Positions 36,903 through 49,379 of a stretch of DNA of 64,000 nt are shown in pieces. This stretch comes from Lepturacanthus savala (lineage: Eukaryota > Chordata > Actinopteri > Scombriformes > Trichiuridae). Both the position numbers and the translations under genes were made by a program. The notes beneath the pieces were generated by a model that saw only the letters and a list, made by a program, of their open reading frames with translations, was not told where the DNA came from and did no database searches. Numbering within the stretch: the stretch's first letter is position 1; every line of letters starts with the position of its first letter. The stretch spans positions 21,597,934-21,661,933 of the forward strand of contig CM060477.1 of NCBI GenBank assembly GCA_030544235.1. Reading direction: 5' to 3'.

Positions 36903-39900
36903 ATCAGCGTTAGGGTATAGGGAACGAAACTACCAGGTATACCTGGCCCGATGATTTTGAAGGTGCTAGAGCTCCGAAACGGAAATTCGTATTAAAATGG
37001 AACCAATTCCTACCCCCCCAGGTAAGAATTTAGGGTTAGGGTTAGGGTTAGGCTAGGGTTAGGGTTAGGCTCAGCGTTAGGGTATAGGGAACGAAACTAC
37101 CAGGTATACCTCTCCCGATGATTTTGAAGGTGCTAGAGCTCCGAAACTGAAAATCATATCAAAACGGCACCAATTCCTACCCCCCCAGGTAAGAATTTAG
37201 GGTTAGGGTTAGGGTCAAGCTAGGGTTAGGGTTAGGGTTAGGCTCAGCGTTAGGGTATAGGGAATGTAACTGCCAGGTATACCTCGCCCGATGATTTTGA
37301 AGGTGGTAGAGCTCCGAAACTGAAAATCATATCAAAACGGCACCAATTCCTACCCCCCCAGGTAAGAAATTAGGGTTAGGGTTAGGGTTAGGCTAGGGTT
37401 AGGGTTAGGCTCAGCGTTAGGGTATAGGGAACGAAACTGCCAGGTATACCTCGCCCGATGATTTTGAAGGTGGTAGAGCTCCGAAACTGAAAATCATATC
37501 AAAACGGCACCAATTCCTACCCCCCCAGGTAAGAATTTAGGGTTAGGGTTAGGGTTAAGCTAGGGTTAGGGTTAGGCTCAGCGTTAGGGTATAGGGAACG
37601 AAACTGCCAGGTATACCTCGCCCGATGATTTTGAAGGTGCTAGAGCTCCGAAACTGAAATTCATATTAAAATGGAACCAATTCCTACCCCCCCAGGTAAG
37701 AATTTAGGGTTAGGGTTAGGGTTAGGCTAGGGTTAGGGTTAGGCTCAGCGTTAGGGTATAGGGAACGAAACTACCAGGTATACCTCTCCCGATGATTTTG
37801 AAGGTGCTAGAGCTCCGAAACTGAAAATCATATCAAAATGGCACCAATTCCTACCACCCCAGGTTAGAATTTAGGGTTAGGGTTAGGGTTAGGGTTAGGC
37901 TAGGGTTAGGGTTAGGCTCAGCGTTAGGGTATAGGGAACGAAACTGCCAGGTATACCTCGCCCGATGATTTTGAAGGTGGTAGAGCTCCGAAACTGAAAA
38001 TCATATCAAAACGGCACCAATTCCTACCCCCCCAGGTAAGAATTTAGGGTTAGGGTTAGGGTTAGGCTAGGGTTAGGGTTAGGCTCAGCGTTAGGGTATA
38101 GGGAACGAAACTACCAGGTATACCTCGCCCGATGATTTTTAAGGTGCTAGAGCTCCGAAACTGAAAATCATATCAAAATGGCACCAATTCCTACCACCCC
38201 AGGTTAGAATTTAGGGTTAGGGTTAGGGTTAGGGTTAGGCTAGGGTTAGGGTCAGGCACAGCGTTAGGGTATAGGGAACGAAACTGCCAGGTATACCTCG
38301 CCCGATGATTTTGAAGGTGGTAGAGCTCCGAAACTGAAATTCATATCAAAATGGCACCAATTCCTACCACCCCAGGTAAGAATTTAGGGTTAGGGTTAGG
38401 GTTAGGCTAGGGTTAGGGTTAGGCTCAGCGTTAGGGTATAGGGAACGAAACTGCCAGGTATACCTCGCCCGATGATTTTGAAGGTGGTAGAGCTCCGAAA
38501 CTGAAAATCATATCAAAACGGCACCAATTCCTACCCCCCCAGGTAAGAATTTAGGGTTAGGGTTAGGGTTAGGGTTAGGCTAGGGTTAGGGTTAGGCTCA
38601 GCGTTAGGGTATAGGGAACGAAACTGCCAGGTATACCTCGCCCGATGATTTTGAAGGTGCTAGAGCTCCGAAACTGAAATTCATATTAAAATGGAACCAA
38701 TTCCTACCCCCCCAGGTAAGAATTTAGGGTTAGGGTTAGGGTTAGGCTAGGGATAGGGTTAGGCTCAGCGTTAGGGTATAGGGAACGAAACTACCAGGTA
38801 TACCTCTCCCGATGATTTTGAAGGTGCTAGAGCTCCGAAACTGAAAATCATATCAAAATGGCACCAATTCCTACCACCCCAGGTTAGAATTTAGGGTTAG
38901 GGTTAGGGTTAGGGTTAGGCTAGGGTTAGGGTTAGGCTCAGCGTTAGGGTATAGGGAACGAAACTGCCAGATATACCTCGCCCGATGATTTTGAAGGTGG
39001 TAGAGCTCCGAAACTGAAAATCATATCAAAACGGCACCAATTCCTACCCCCCCAGGTAAGAATTTAGGGTTAGGGTTAGGGTTAGGCTAGGGTTAGGGTT
39101 AGGATCAGCGTTAGGGTATAGGGAACGAAACTACCAGGTATACCTCTCCCGATGATTTTGAAGGTGCTAGAGCTCCGAAACTGAAAATTATATCAAAATG
39201 GCACCAATTCCTACCCCCCCAGGTAAGAATTTAGGGTTAGGGTTAGGGTTAGGCTAGGGTTAGGGTTAGGATCAGCGTTAGGGTATAGGGAACGAAACTA
39301 CCAGGTATACCTCTCCCGATGATTTTGAAGGTGCTAGAGCTCCGAAACTGAAAATCATATCAAAACAGCACCAATTCCTACCCCCCCAGGTAAGAATTTA
39401 GGGTTAGGGTTAGGGTTAGGGTTAGGCTAGGGTTAGGGTTAGGCTCAGCGTTAGGGTATAGGGAACGAAACTGCCAGGTATACCTCGCCCGATGATTTTG
39501 AAGGTGGTAGAGCTCCGAAACTGAAAATCATATCAAAACGGCACCAATTCCTACCCCCCCAGGTAAGAATTTAGGGTTAGGGTTAGGGTTAGGCTAGGGT
39601 TAGGGTTAGGCTCAGCGTTAGGGTATAGGGAACGAAACTACCAGGTATACCTCGCCCGATGATTTTGAAGGTGCTAGAGCTCCGAAACTGAAAATCATAT
39701 CAAAATGGCACCAATTCCTACCACCCCAGGTTAGAATTTAGGGTTAGGGTTAGGGTTAGGCTAGGGTTAGGGTTAGGCTCAGCGTTAGGGTATAGGGAAC
39801 GAAACTGCCAGGTATACCTCGCCCGATGATTTTGAAGGTGCTAGAGCTCCGAAACTGAAATTCATATTAAAATGGAACCAATTCCTACCCCCCCAGGTAA

Positions 39901-42900
39901 GAATTTAGGGTTAGGGTTAGGGTTAGGCTAGGGATAGGGTTAGGCTCAGCGTTAGGGTATAGGGAACGAAACTACCAGGTATACCTCTCCCGATGATTTT
40001 GAAGGTGCTAGAGCTCCGAAACTGAAAATCATATCAAAATGGCACCAATTCCTACCACCCCAGGTTAGAATTTAGGGTTAGGGTTAGGGTTAGGGTTAGG
40101 CTAGGGTTAGGGTTAGGCTCAGCGTTAGGGTATAGGGAACGAAACTGCCAGGTATACCTCGCCCGATGATTTTGAAGGTGGTAGAGCTCCGAAACTGAAA
40201 TTCATATCAAAATGGCACCAATTCCTACCACCCCAGGTAAGAATTTAGGGTTAGGGTTAGGGTTAGGCTAGGGTTAGGGTTAGGCTCAGCGTTAGGGTAT
40301 AGGGAACGAAACTGCCAGATATACCTCGCCCGATGATTTTGAAGGTGGTAGAGCTCCGAAACTGAAAATCATATCAAAACGGCACCAATTCCTACCCCCC
40401 CAGGTAAGAATTTAGGGTTAGGGTTAGGGTTAGGCTAGGGTTAGGGTTAGGATCAGCGTTAGGGTATAGGGAACGAAACTACCAGGTATACCTCTCCCGA
40501 TGATTTTGAAGGTGCTAGAGCTCCGAAACTGAAAATCATATCAAAATGGCACCAATTCCTACCCCCCCAGGTAAGAATTTAGGGTTAGGGTTAGGGTTAG
40601 GCTAGGGTTAGGGTTAGGATCAGCGTTAGGGTATAGGGAACGAAACTACCAGGTATACCTCTCCCGATGATTTTGAAGGTGCTAGAGCTCCGAAACTGAA
40701 AATCATATCAAAACAGCACCAATTCCTACCCCCCCAGGTAAGAATTTAGGGTTAGGGTTAGGGTTAGGGTTAGGCTAGGGTTAGGGTTAGGCTCAGCGTT
40801 AGGGTATAGGGAACGAAACTGCCAGGTATACCTCGCCCGATGATTTTGAAGGTGGTAGAGCTCCGAAACTGAAAATCATATCAAAACGGCACCAATTCCT
40901 ACCCCCCCAGGTAAGAATTTAGGGTTAGGGTTAGGGTTAGGCTAGGGTTAGGGTTAGGCTCAGCGTTAGGGTATAGGGAACGAAACTACCAGGTATACCT
41001 CGCCCGATGATTTTGAAGGTGCTAGAGCTCCGAAACTGAAAATCATATCAAAATGGCACCAATTCCTACCACCCCAGGTTAGAATTGAGGGTTAGGGTTA
41101 GGGTTAGGGTTAGGGTTAGGCTAGGGTTAGGGTCAGGCACTGCGTTAGGGTATAGGGAACGAAACTGCCAGGTATACCTCGCCCGATGATTTTGAAGGTG
41201 CTAGAGCTCCGAAACTGAAAATCATATCAAAATGGCACCAATTCCTACCACCCCAGGTTAGAATTTAGGGTTAGGGTTAGGGTTAGGCTAGGGTTAGGGT
41301 TAGGCTCAGCGTTAGGGTATAGGGAACGAAACTACCAGGTATACCTCGCCCGATGATTTTGAAGGTGGTAGAGCTACGAAACTGAAAATCATATCAAAAT
41401 GGCACCAATTCCTACCACCCCAGGTAAGAATTTAGGGTTAGGGTTAGGGTTAGGCTAGGGTTAGGGTTAGGCTCAGCGTTAGGTTATAGGGAACGAAACT
41501 GCCAGGTATACCTCGCCCGATGATTTTGAAGGTGGTAGAGCTACGAAACTGAAAATCATATCAAAATGGCACCAATTCCTACCACCCCAGGTAAGAATTT
41601 AGGGTTAGGGTTAGGGTTAGGGTTAGGGTTAGGCTAGGGTTAGGGTTAGGCTCAGCGTTAGGGTATAGGGAATGAAACTGCCAGGTATACCTCGCCCGAT
41701 GATTTTGAAGGTGGTAGAGCTCCGAAACTGAAAATCATATCAAAACGGCACCAATTCCTACCCCCCCAGGTAAGAATTTAGGGTTAGGGTTAGGGTTAAG
41801 CTAGGGTTAGGGTTAGGGTTAGGCTCAGCGTTAGGGTATAGGGAACGAAACTGCCAGGTATACCTCGCCCGATGATTTTGAAGGTGCTAGAGCTCCGAAA
41901 CTGAAATTCATATTAAAATGGAACCAATTCCTACCCCCCCAGGTAAGAATTTAGGGTTAGGGTTAGGGTTAGGCTAGGGTTAGGGTTAGGCTCAGCGTTA
42001 GGGTATAGGGAACGAAACTACCAGGTATACCTCTCCCGATGATTTTGAAGGTGGTAGAGCTCCGAAACTGAAAATCATATCAAAACGGCACCAATTAGTA
42101 CCCCCCCAGGTAAGAATTTAGGGTTAGGGTTAGGGTTAGGGTTAGGCTAGGGTTAGGGTTAGGCTCAGCGTTAGGGTATAGGGAACGAAACTGCCAGGTA
42201 TACCTCGCCCGATGATTTTGAAGGTGGTAGAGCTCCGAAACTGAAATTCATATCAAAATGGCACCAATTCCTACCACCCCAGGTAAGAATTTAGGGTTAG
42301 GGTTAGGGTTAGGCTAGGGTTAAGCTAGGGTTAGGGTTAGGCTCAGCGTTAGGGGATAGGGAATGTAACTGCCAGGTATACCTCGCCCGATGATTTTGAA
42401 GGTGGTAGAGCTCCTAAACTGAAAATCATATCAAAACGGCACCAATTCCTACCCCCCCAGGTAAGAATTTAGGGTTAGGGTTAGGGTTAGGCTAGGGTTA
42501 GGGTTAGGCTCAGCGTTAGGGTATAGGGAACGAAACTGCCAGGTATACCTCGCCCGATGATTTTGAAGGTGCTAGAGCTCCGAAACTGAAATTCATATTA
42601 AAATGGAACCAATTCCTACCCCCCCAGGTAAGAATTTAGGGTTAGGGTTAGGGTTAGGCTAGGGTTAGGGTTAGGCTCAGCGTTAGGGTATAGGGAACGA
42701 AACTACCAGGTATACCTCTCCCGATGATTTTGAAGATGCTAGAGCTCCGAAACTGAAAATCATATCAAAATGGCACCAATTCCTACCACCCCAGGTTAGA
42801 ATTTAGGGTTAGGGTTAGGGTTAGGCTAGGGTTAGGGTTAGGCTCAGCGTTAGGGTATAGGGAACGAAACTGCCAGGTATACCTCGCCCGATGATTTTGA

Positions 42901-43683
42901 AGGTGGTAGAGCTCCGAAACTGAAAATCATATCAAAACGGCACCAATTCCTACCCCCCCAGGTAAGAATTTAGGGTTAGGGTTAGGGTTAGGCTAGGGTT
43001 AGGGTTAGGCTCAGCGTTAGGGTATAGGGAATGAAACTGCCAGGTATACCTCGCCCGATGATTTTGAAGGTGGTAGAGCTCCGAAACTGAAAATCATATC
43101 AAAACGGCAACAGTTCCTACCCCCCCAGGTAAGAATTTAGGGTTAGGGTTAGGGTTAGGGTTAAGCTAGGGTTAGGGTTAGGGTTAGGCTCAGCGTTAGG
43201 GTATAGGGAACGAAACTGCCAGGTATACCTCGCCCGATGATTTTGAAGGTGCTAGAGCTCCGAAACTGAAAATCATATCAAAATGGCACCAATTCCTACC
43301 ACCCCAGGTTAGAATTTAGGGTTAGGGTTAGGGTTAGGCTAGGGTTAGGGTTAGGCTCAGCGTTAGGGTATAGGGAATGAAACTGCCAGGTATACCTCGC
43401 CCGATGATTTTGAAGGTGGTAGAGCTCCGAAACTGAAAATCATATCAAAACGGCACCAATTAGTACCCCCCCAGGTAAGAATTTAGGGTTAGGGTTAGGG
43501 TTAGGCTAGGGTTAGGGTTAGGCTCAGTGTTAGGGTATAGGGAACGAAACTACCAGGTATACATGGCCCGATGATTTTGAAGGTGCTAGAGCTCCGAAAC
43601 TGAAAATCATATCAAAATGGCACCAATTCCTACCACCCCAGGTTAGAATTTAGGGTTAGGGTTAGGCTAGGGTTAGGGTTAGG
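36903..43683 (+). repeat. 7.1-kb tandem unit, copy 2 (6781 bp)
   Basis: Same monomer order as copy 1 with two net changes. Three monomers corresponding to about 31478-31978 are missing after 38590, taking the offset from +7115 to +6614. One additional GGTAGAG/CGG monomer is present at about 39440, taking it to +6781. The internal HOR marker GGATAGGG is at 38753 and 39934 (1181 bp). The right end meets a third start of the same unit at 43684, where the opening monomer has CTCCCG and CTGAAATTCG in place of GGCCCG and CGGAAATTCG. Confidence 0.9.
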
Positions 43684-44691
43684 ATCAGCGTTAGGGTATA
43701 GGGAACGAAACTACCAGGTATACCTCTCCCGATGATTTTGAAGGTGCTAGAGCTCCGAAACTGAAATTCGTATTAAAATGGAACCAATTCCTACCCCCCC
43801 AGGTAAGAATTTAGGGTTAGGGTTAGGGTTAGGCTAGGGTTAGGGTTAGGCTCAGCGTTAGGGTATAGGGAATGAAACTGCCAGGTATACCTCGCCCGAT
43901 GATTTTGAAGGTGGTAGAGCTCCGAAACTGAAAATCATATCAAAACGGCAACAGTTCCTACCCCCCCAGGTAAGAATTTAGGGTTAGGGTTAGGGTTAGG
44001 GTTAAGCTAGGGTTAGGGTTAGGGTTAGGCTCAGCGTTAGGGTATAGGGAACGAAACTGCCAGGTATACCTCGCCCGATGATTTTGAAGGTGCTAGAGCT
44101 CCGAAACTGAAAATCATATCAAAATGGCACCAATTCCTACCACCCCAGGTTAGAATTTAGGGTTAGGGTTAGGGTTAGGCTAGGGTTAGGGTTAGGCTCA
44201 GCGTTAGGGTATAGGGAATGAAACTGCCAGGTATACCTCGCCCGATGATTTTGAAGGTGGTAGAGCTCCGAAACTGAAAATCATATCAAAACGGCACCAA
44301 TTAGTACCCCCCCAGGTAAGAATTTAGGGTTAGGGTTAGGGTTAGGCTAGGGTTAGGGTTAGGCTCAGTGTTAGGGTATAGGGAACGAAACTACCAGGTA
44401 TACATGGCCCGATGATTTTGAAGGTGCTAGAGCTCCGAAACTGAAAATCATATCAAAATGGCACCAATTCCTACCACCCCAGGTTAGAATTTAGGGTTAG
44501 GGTTAGGCTAGGGTTAGGGTTAGGATCAGCGTTAGGGTATAGGGAACGAAACTACCAGGTATACCTCTCCCGATGATTTTGAAGGTGCTAGAGCTCCGAA
44601 ACTGAAATTCGTATTAAAATGGAACCAATTCCTACCCCCCCAGGTAAGAATTTAGGGTTAGGGTTAGGGTTAGGCTAGGGTTAGGGTTAGG
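43010..44691 (+). repeat. 841-bp five-monomer HOR, two periods
   Basis: Periods start at 43010 and 43851 and end at 44691. Order: GAATG with CAACAGTTCC; GCTAGAG with CCACCCC and GGTTAG; GAATG with ATTAGTACC; CAGTGTT with TACATGG; GATCAG with AAATTCGTATT. The two periods look nearly identical. The block is also present once at the end of each 7-kb unit (from about 36230), and that single copy seems to be the source of the amplification. It overlaps the end of unit 2. Confidence 0.9.
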
Positions 44692-45621
44692 CTCAGCGTT
44701 AGGGTATAGGGAACGAAACTACCAGGTATACCTCGCCCGATGATTTTGAAGGTGCTAGAGCTCCGAAACTGAAATTCATATTAAAATGGAACCAATTCCT
44801 ACCCCCCCAGGTAAGAATGTAGGGTTAGGGTTAGGGTTAGGGTTAAGCTAGGGTTAGGGTTAGGCTCAGCGTTAGGGTATAGGGAATGAAACTGCCAGGT
44901 ATACCTCGCCAGATGATTTTGAAGGTGGTAGAGCTCCGAAACTGAAAATCATATCAAAACGGCACCAATTCCTACCCCCCCAGGTAAGAATTTAGGGTTA
45001 GGGTTAGGGTTAGGGTTAAGCTAGGGTTAGGGTTAGGCTCAGCGTTAGGGTATAGGGAACGAAACTGCCAGGTATACCTCGCCCGATGATTTTGAAGGTG
45101 GTAGAGCTCCGAAACTGAAAATCATATCAAAACGGCACCAATTCCTACCCCCCCAGGTAAGAATTTAGGGTTAGGGTTAGGGTTAGGGTTAAGCTAGGGT
45201 TAGGGTTAGGCTCAGCGTTAGGGTATAGGGAACGAAACTGCCAGGTATACCTCGCCCGATGATTTTGAAGGTGGTAGAGCTCCGAAACTGAAAATCATAT
45301 CAAAACGGCACCAATTCCTACCCCCCCAGGTAAGAATTTAGGGTTAGGGTTAGGGTTAGGGTTAGGGTTAGGGTTAGGCTAGGGTTAGGCTCAGCGTTAG
45401 GGTATAGGGAATGAAACTGCCAGGTATACCTCGCCCGATGATTTTGAAGGTGGTAGAGCTCCGAAACTGAAAATCATATCAAAACGGCACCAATTCCTAC
45501 CCCCCCAGGTAAGAATTTAGGGTTAGGGTTAGGGTTAGGGTTAGGGTTAGGGTTAGGCTAGGGTTAGGCTCAGCGTTAGGGTATAGGGAATGAAACTGCC
45601 AGGTATAGGGTTAGGGTTAGG
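44692..45621 (+). repeat. Block Y, copy 1, ending in a truncated monomer
   Basis: Order: CTACC/GCTAGAG with GAATGTAGGG; GAATG with GCCAGATG; two GAACG monomers with AAGC linkers; GAATG monomers preceded by six hexamers; then a 53-bp stub. The marker AATGTAGGG at 44816 and the stub both recur in 50584-51519. Confidence 0.82.
45569..45621 (+). repeat. Truncated 53-bp monomer
   Basis: This monomer runs normally to CCAGGTATA and then passes straight into GGGTTAGGGTTAGG and the next CTCAGCG. It lacks everything from the second half of the palindrome to the C tract, GGTAAG and the long hexamer run. The junction shares only TA with the telomeric motif. An identical stub lies at 51467-51519. Confidence 0.9.
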
Positions 45622-46640
45622 CTCAGCGTTAGGGTATAGGGAACGAAACTGCCAGGTATACCTCGCCCGATGATTTTGAAGGTGCTAGAGCTCCGAAACT
45701 GAAATTCATATTAAAATGGAACCAATTCCTACCCCCCCAGGTAAGAATTTAGGGTTAGGGTTAGGGTTAGGCTAGGGTTAGGGTTAGGCTCAGCGTTAGG
45801 GTATAGGGAACGAAACTACCAGGTATACCTCTCCCGATGATTTTGAAGGTGGTAGAGCTCCGAAACTGAAAATCATATCAAAACGGCACCAATTAGTACC
45901 CCCCCAGGTAAGAATTTAGGGTTAGGGTTAGGGTTAGGGTTAGGCTAGGGTTAGGGTTAGGCTCAGCGTTAGGGTATAGGGAACGAAACTGCCAGGTATA
46001 CCTCGCACGATGATTTTGAAGGTGGTAGAGCTCCGAAACTGAAATTCATATCAAAATGGCACCAATTCCTACCACCCCAGGTAAGAATTTAGGGTTAGGG
46101 TTAGGGTTAGGCTAGGGTTAAGCTAGGGTTAGGGTTAGGCTCAGCGTTAGGGTATAGGGAATGTAACTGCCAGGTATACCTCGCCCGATGATTTTGAAGG
46201 TGGTAGAGCTCCTAAACTGAAAATCATATCAAAACGGCACCAATTCCTACCCCCCCAGGTAAGAATTTAGGGTTAGGGTTAGGGTTAGGCTAGGGTTAGG
46301 GTTAGGCTCAGCGTTAGGGTATAGGGAACGAAACTGCCAGGTATACCTCGCCCGATGATTTTGAAGGTGCTAGAGCTCCGAAACTGAAATTCATATTAAA
46401 ATGGAACCAATTCCTACCCCCCCAGGTAAGAATTTAGGGTTAGGGTTAGGGTTAGGCTAGGGTTAGGGTTAGGCTCAGCGTTAGGGTATAGGGAACGAAA
46501 CTACCAGGTATACCTCTCCCGATGATTTTGAAGATGCTAGAGCTCCGAAACTGAAAATCATATCAAAATGGCACCAATTCCTACCACCCCAGGTTAGAAT
46601 TTAGGGTTAGGGTTAGGGTTAGGCTAGGGTTAGGGTTAGG
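45622..46640 (+). repeat. Block W, a partial copy of the 7-kb unit interior
   Basis: Monomer order matches the stretch starting at 35043 and 41824 in the 7-kb units: AAATTCATATT; ATTAGTACC; AAATTC with CCACCCC; doubled linker with GAATGTAACT and CTCCTAAAC; AAATTCATATT; GAAGATGCTAG. It has CGCACG near 46006 and lacks the GGTAGAG monomer that in the units precedes the 841-bp HOR. Confidence 0.75.
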
Positions 46641-48322
46641 CTCAGCGTTAGGGTATAGGGAATGAAACTGCCAGGTATACCTCGCCCGATGATTTTGAAG
46701 GTGGTAGAGCTCCGAAACTGAAAATCATATCAAAACGGCAACAGTTCCTACCCCCCCAGGTAAGAATTTAGGGTTAGGGTTAGGGTTAGGGTTAAGCTAG
46801 GGTTAGGGTTAGGGTTAGGCTCAGCGTTAGGGTATAGGGAACGAAACTGCCAGGTATACCTCGCCCGATGATTTTGAAGGTGCTAGAGCTCCGAAACTGA
46901 AAATCATATCAAAATGGCACCAATTCCTACCACCCCAGGTTAGAATTTAGGGTTAGGGTTAGGGTTAGGCTAGGGTTAGGGTTAGGCTCAGCGTTAGGGT
47001 ATAGGGAATGAAACTGCCAGGTATACCTCGCCCGATGATTTTGAAGGTGGTAGAGCTCCGAAACTGAAAATCATATCAAAACGGCACCAATTAGTACCCC
47101 CCCAGGTAAGAATTTAGGGTTAGGGTTAGGGTTAGGCTAGGGTTAGGGTTAGGCTCAGTGTTAGGGTATAGGGAACGAAACTACCAGGTATACATGGCCC
47201 GATGATTTTGAAGGTGCTAGAGCTCCGAAACTGAAAATCATATCAAAATGGCACCAATTCCTACCACCCCAGGTTAGAATTTAGGGTTAGGGTTAGGCTA
47301 GGGTTAGGGTTAGGATCAGCGTTAGGGTATAGGGAACGAAACTACCAGGTATACCTCTCCCGATGATTTTGAAGGTGCTAGAGCTCCGAAACTGAAATTC
47401 GTATTAAAATGGAACCAATTCCTACCCCCCCAGGTAAGAATTTAGGGTTAGGGTTAGGGTTAGGCTAGGGTTAGGGTTAGGCTCAGCGTTAGGGTATAGG
47501 GAATGAAACTGCCAGGTATACCTCGCCCGATGATTTTGAAGGTGGTAGAGCTCCGAAACTGAAAATCATATCAAAACGGCAACAGTTCCTACCCCCCCAG
47601 GTAAGAATTTAGGGTTAGGGTTAGGGTTAGGGTTAAGCTAGGGTTAGGGTTAGGGTTAGGCTCAGCGTTAGGGTATAGGGAACGAAACTGCCAGGTATAC
47701 CTCGCCCGATGATTTTGAAGGTGCTAGAGCTCCGAAACTGAAAATCATATCAAAATGGCACCAATTCCTACCACCCCAGGTTAGAATTTAGGGTTAGGGT
47801 TAGGGTTAGGCTAGGGTTAGGGTTAGGCTCAGCGTTAGGGTATAGGGAATGAAACTGCCAGGTATACCTCGCCCGATGATTTTGAAGGTGGTAGAGCTCC
47901 GAAACTGAAAATCATATCAAAACGGCACCAATTAGTACCCCCCCAGGTAAGAATTTAGGGTTAGGGTTAGGGTTAGGCTAGGGTTAGGGTTAGGCTCAGT
48001 GTTAGGGTATAGGGAACGAAACTACCAGGTATACATGGCCCGATGATTTTGAAGGTGCTAGAGCTCCGAAACTGAAAATCATATCAAAATGGCACCAATT
48101 CCTACCACCCCAGGTTAGAATTTAGGGTTAGGGTTAGGCTAGGGTTAGGGTTAGGATCAGCGTTAGGGTATAGGGAACGAAACTACCAGGTATACCTCTC
48201 CCGATGATTTTGAAGGTGCTAGAGCTCCGAAACTGAAATTCGTATTAAAATGGAACCAATTCCTACCCCCCCAGGTAAGAATTTAGGGTTAGGGTTAGGG
48301 TTAGGCTAGGGTTAGGGTTAGG
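46641..48322 (+). repeat. 841-bp HOR, second pair of periods
   Basis: Periods start at 46641 and 47482 and end at 48322, exactly 2 x 841 bp. TACATGG markers lie at 47192 and 48033. The same pair structure as 43010-44691 suggests the dimer was copied as a unit. Confidence 0.9.
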
Positions 48323-48711
48323 CTCAGCGTTAGGGTATAGGGAACGAAACTACCAGGTATACCTCGCACGATGATTTTGAAGGTGGTAGAGCTCCGAAAC
48401 TGAAATTCATATTAAAATGGCACCAATTCCTACCACCCCAGGTAAGAATTTAGGGTTAGGGTTAGGGTTAGGCTAGGGTTAAGCTAGGGTTAGGGTTAGG
48501 CTCAGCGTTAGGGTATAGGGAATGTAACTGCCAGGTATACCTCGCCAGATGATTTTGAAGGTGGTAGAGCTCCGAAACTGAAAATCATATCAAAACGGCA
48601 CCAATTCCTACCCCGGGGGGGTAGGATTTTGAACAGTTCCTACCCCCCCAGGTAAGAATTTAGGGTTAGGGTTAGGGTTAGGGTTAAGCTAGGGTTAGGG
48701 TTAGGGTTAGG
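48323..48711 (+). repeat. Rearranged monomers with an inverted micro-insert
   Basis: First a hybrid monomer (CTACC, CGCACG, AAATTCATATT, CCACCCC). Then, from 48501, a 211-bp monomer, about 32 bp longer than its 179-bp relative. In it TCCTACCCC (48606-48614) is followed by GGG and then GGGGTAGGA (48618-48626), its exact reverse complement. TTTTGAA and a second CAGTTCCTACC with the C7 tract follow. The left part belongs to the GAATGTAACT/GCCAGATG types and the right part to the CAGTTCC type that starts the 841-bp HOR. Confidence 0.88.
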
Positions 48712-49379
48712 CTCAGCGTTAGGGTATAGGGAACGAAACTGCCAGGTATACCTCGCCCGATGATTTTGAAGGTGCTAGAGCTCCGAAACTGAAAATCATA
48801 TCAAAATGGCACCAATTCCTACCACCCCAGGTTAGAATTTAGGGTTAGGGTTAGGGTTAGGCTAGGGTTAGGGTTAGGCTCAGCGTTAGGGTATAGGGAA
48901 TGAAACTGCCAGGTATACCTCGCCCGATGATTTTGAAGGTGGTAGAGCTCCGAAACTGAAAATCATATCAAAACGGCACCAATTAGTACCCCCCCAGGTA
49001 AGAATTTAGGGTTAGGGTTAGGGTTAGGCTAGGGTTAGGGTTAGGCTCAGTGTTAGGGTATAGGGAACGAAACTACCAGGTATACATGGCCCGATGATTT
49101 TGAAGGTGCTAGAGCTCCGAAACTGAAAATCATATCAAAATGGCACCAATTCCTACCACCCCAGGTTAGAATTTAGGGTTAGGGTTAGGCTAGGGTTAGG
49201 GTTAGGATCAGCGTTAGGGTATAGGGAACGAAACTACCAGGTATACCTCTCCCGATGATTTTGAAGGTGCTAGAGCTCCGAAACTGAAATTCGTATTAAA
49301 ATGGAACCAATTCCTACCCCCCCAGGTAAGAATTTAGGGTTAGGGTTAGGGTTAGGGTTAGGCTAGGGTTAGGGTTAGG
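48712..49379 (+). repeat. 841-bp HOR, partial period
   Basis: Monomers 2-5 of the 841-bp HOR follow the rearranged monomer in the usual order, with TACATGG at 49084 and AAATTCGTATT near 49287. The last linker has one more hexamer than in the intact periods. Confidence 0.85.

Noticed and set aside
29788..43683. Segmental duplication as an assembly artefact
   Set aside because: The two copies differ by whole-monomer gains and losses and by private base changes, which a simple assembly duplication would not create; reads are still needed to be certain.
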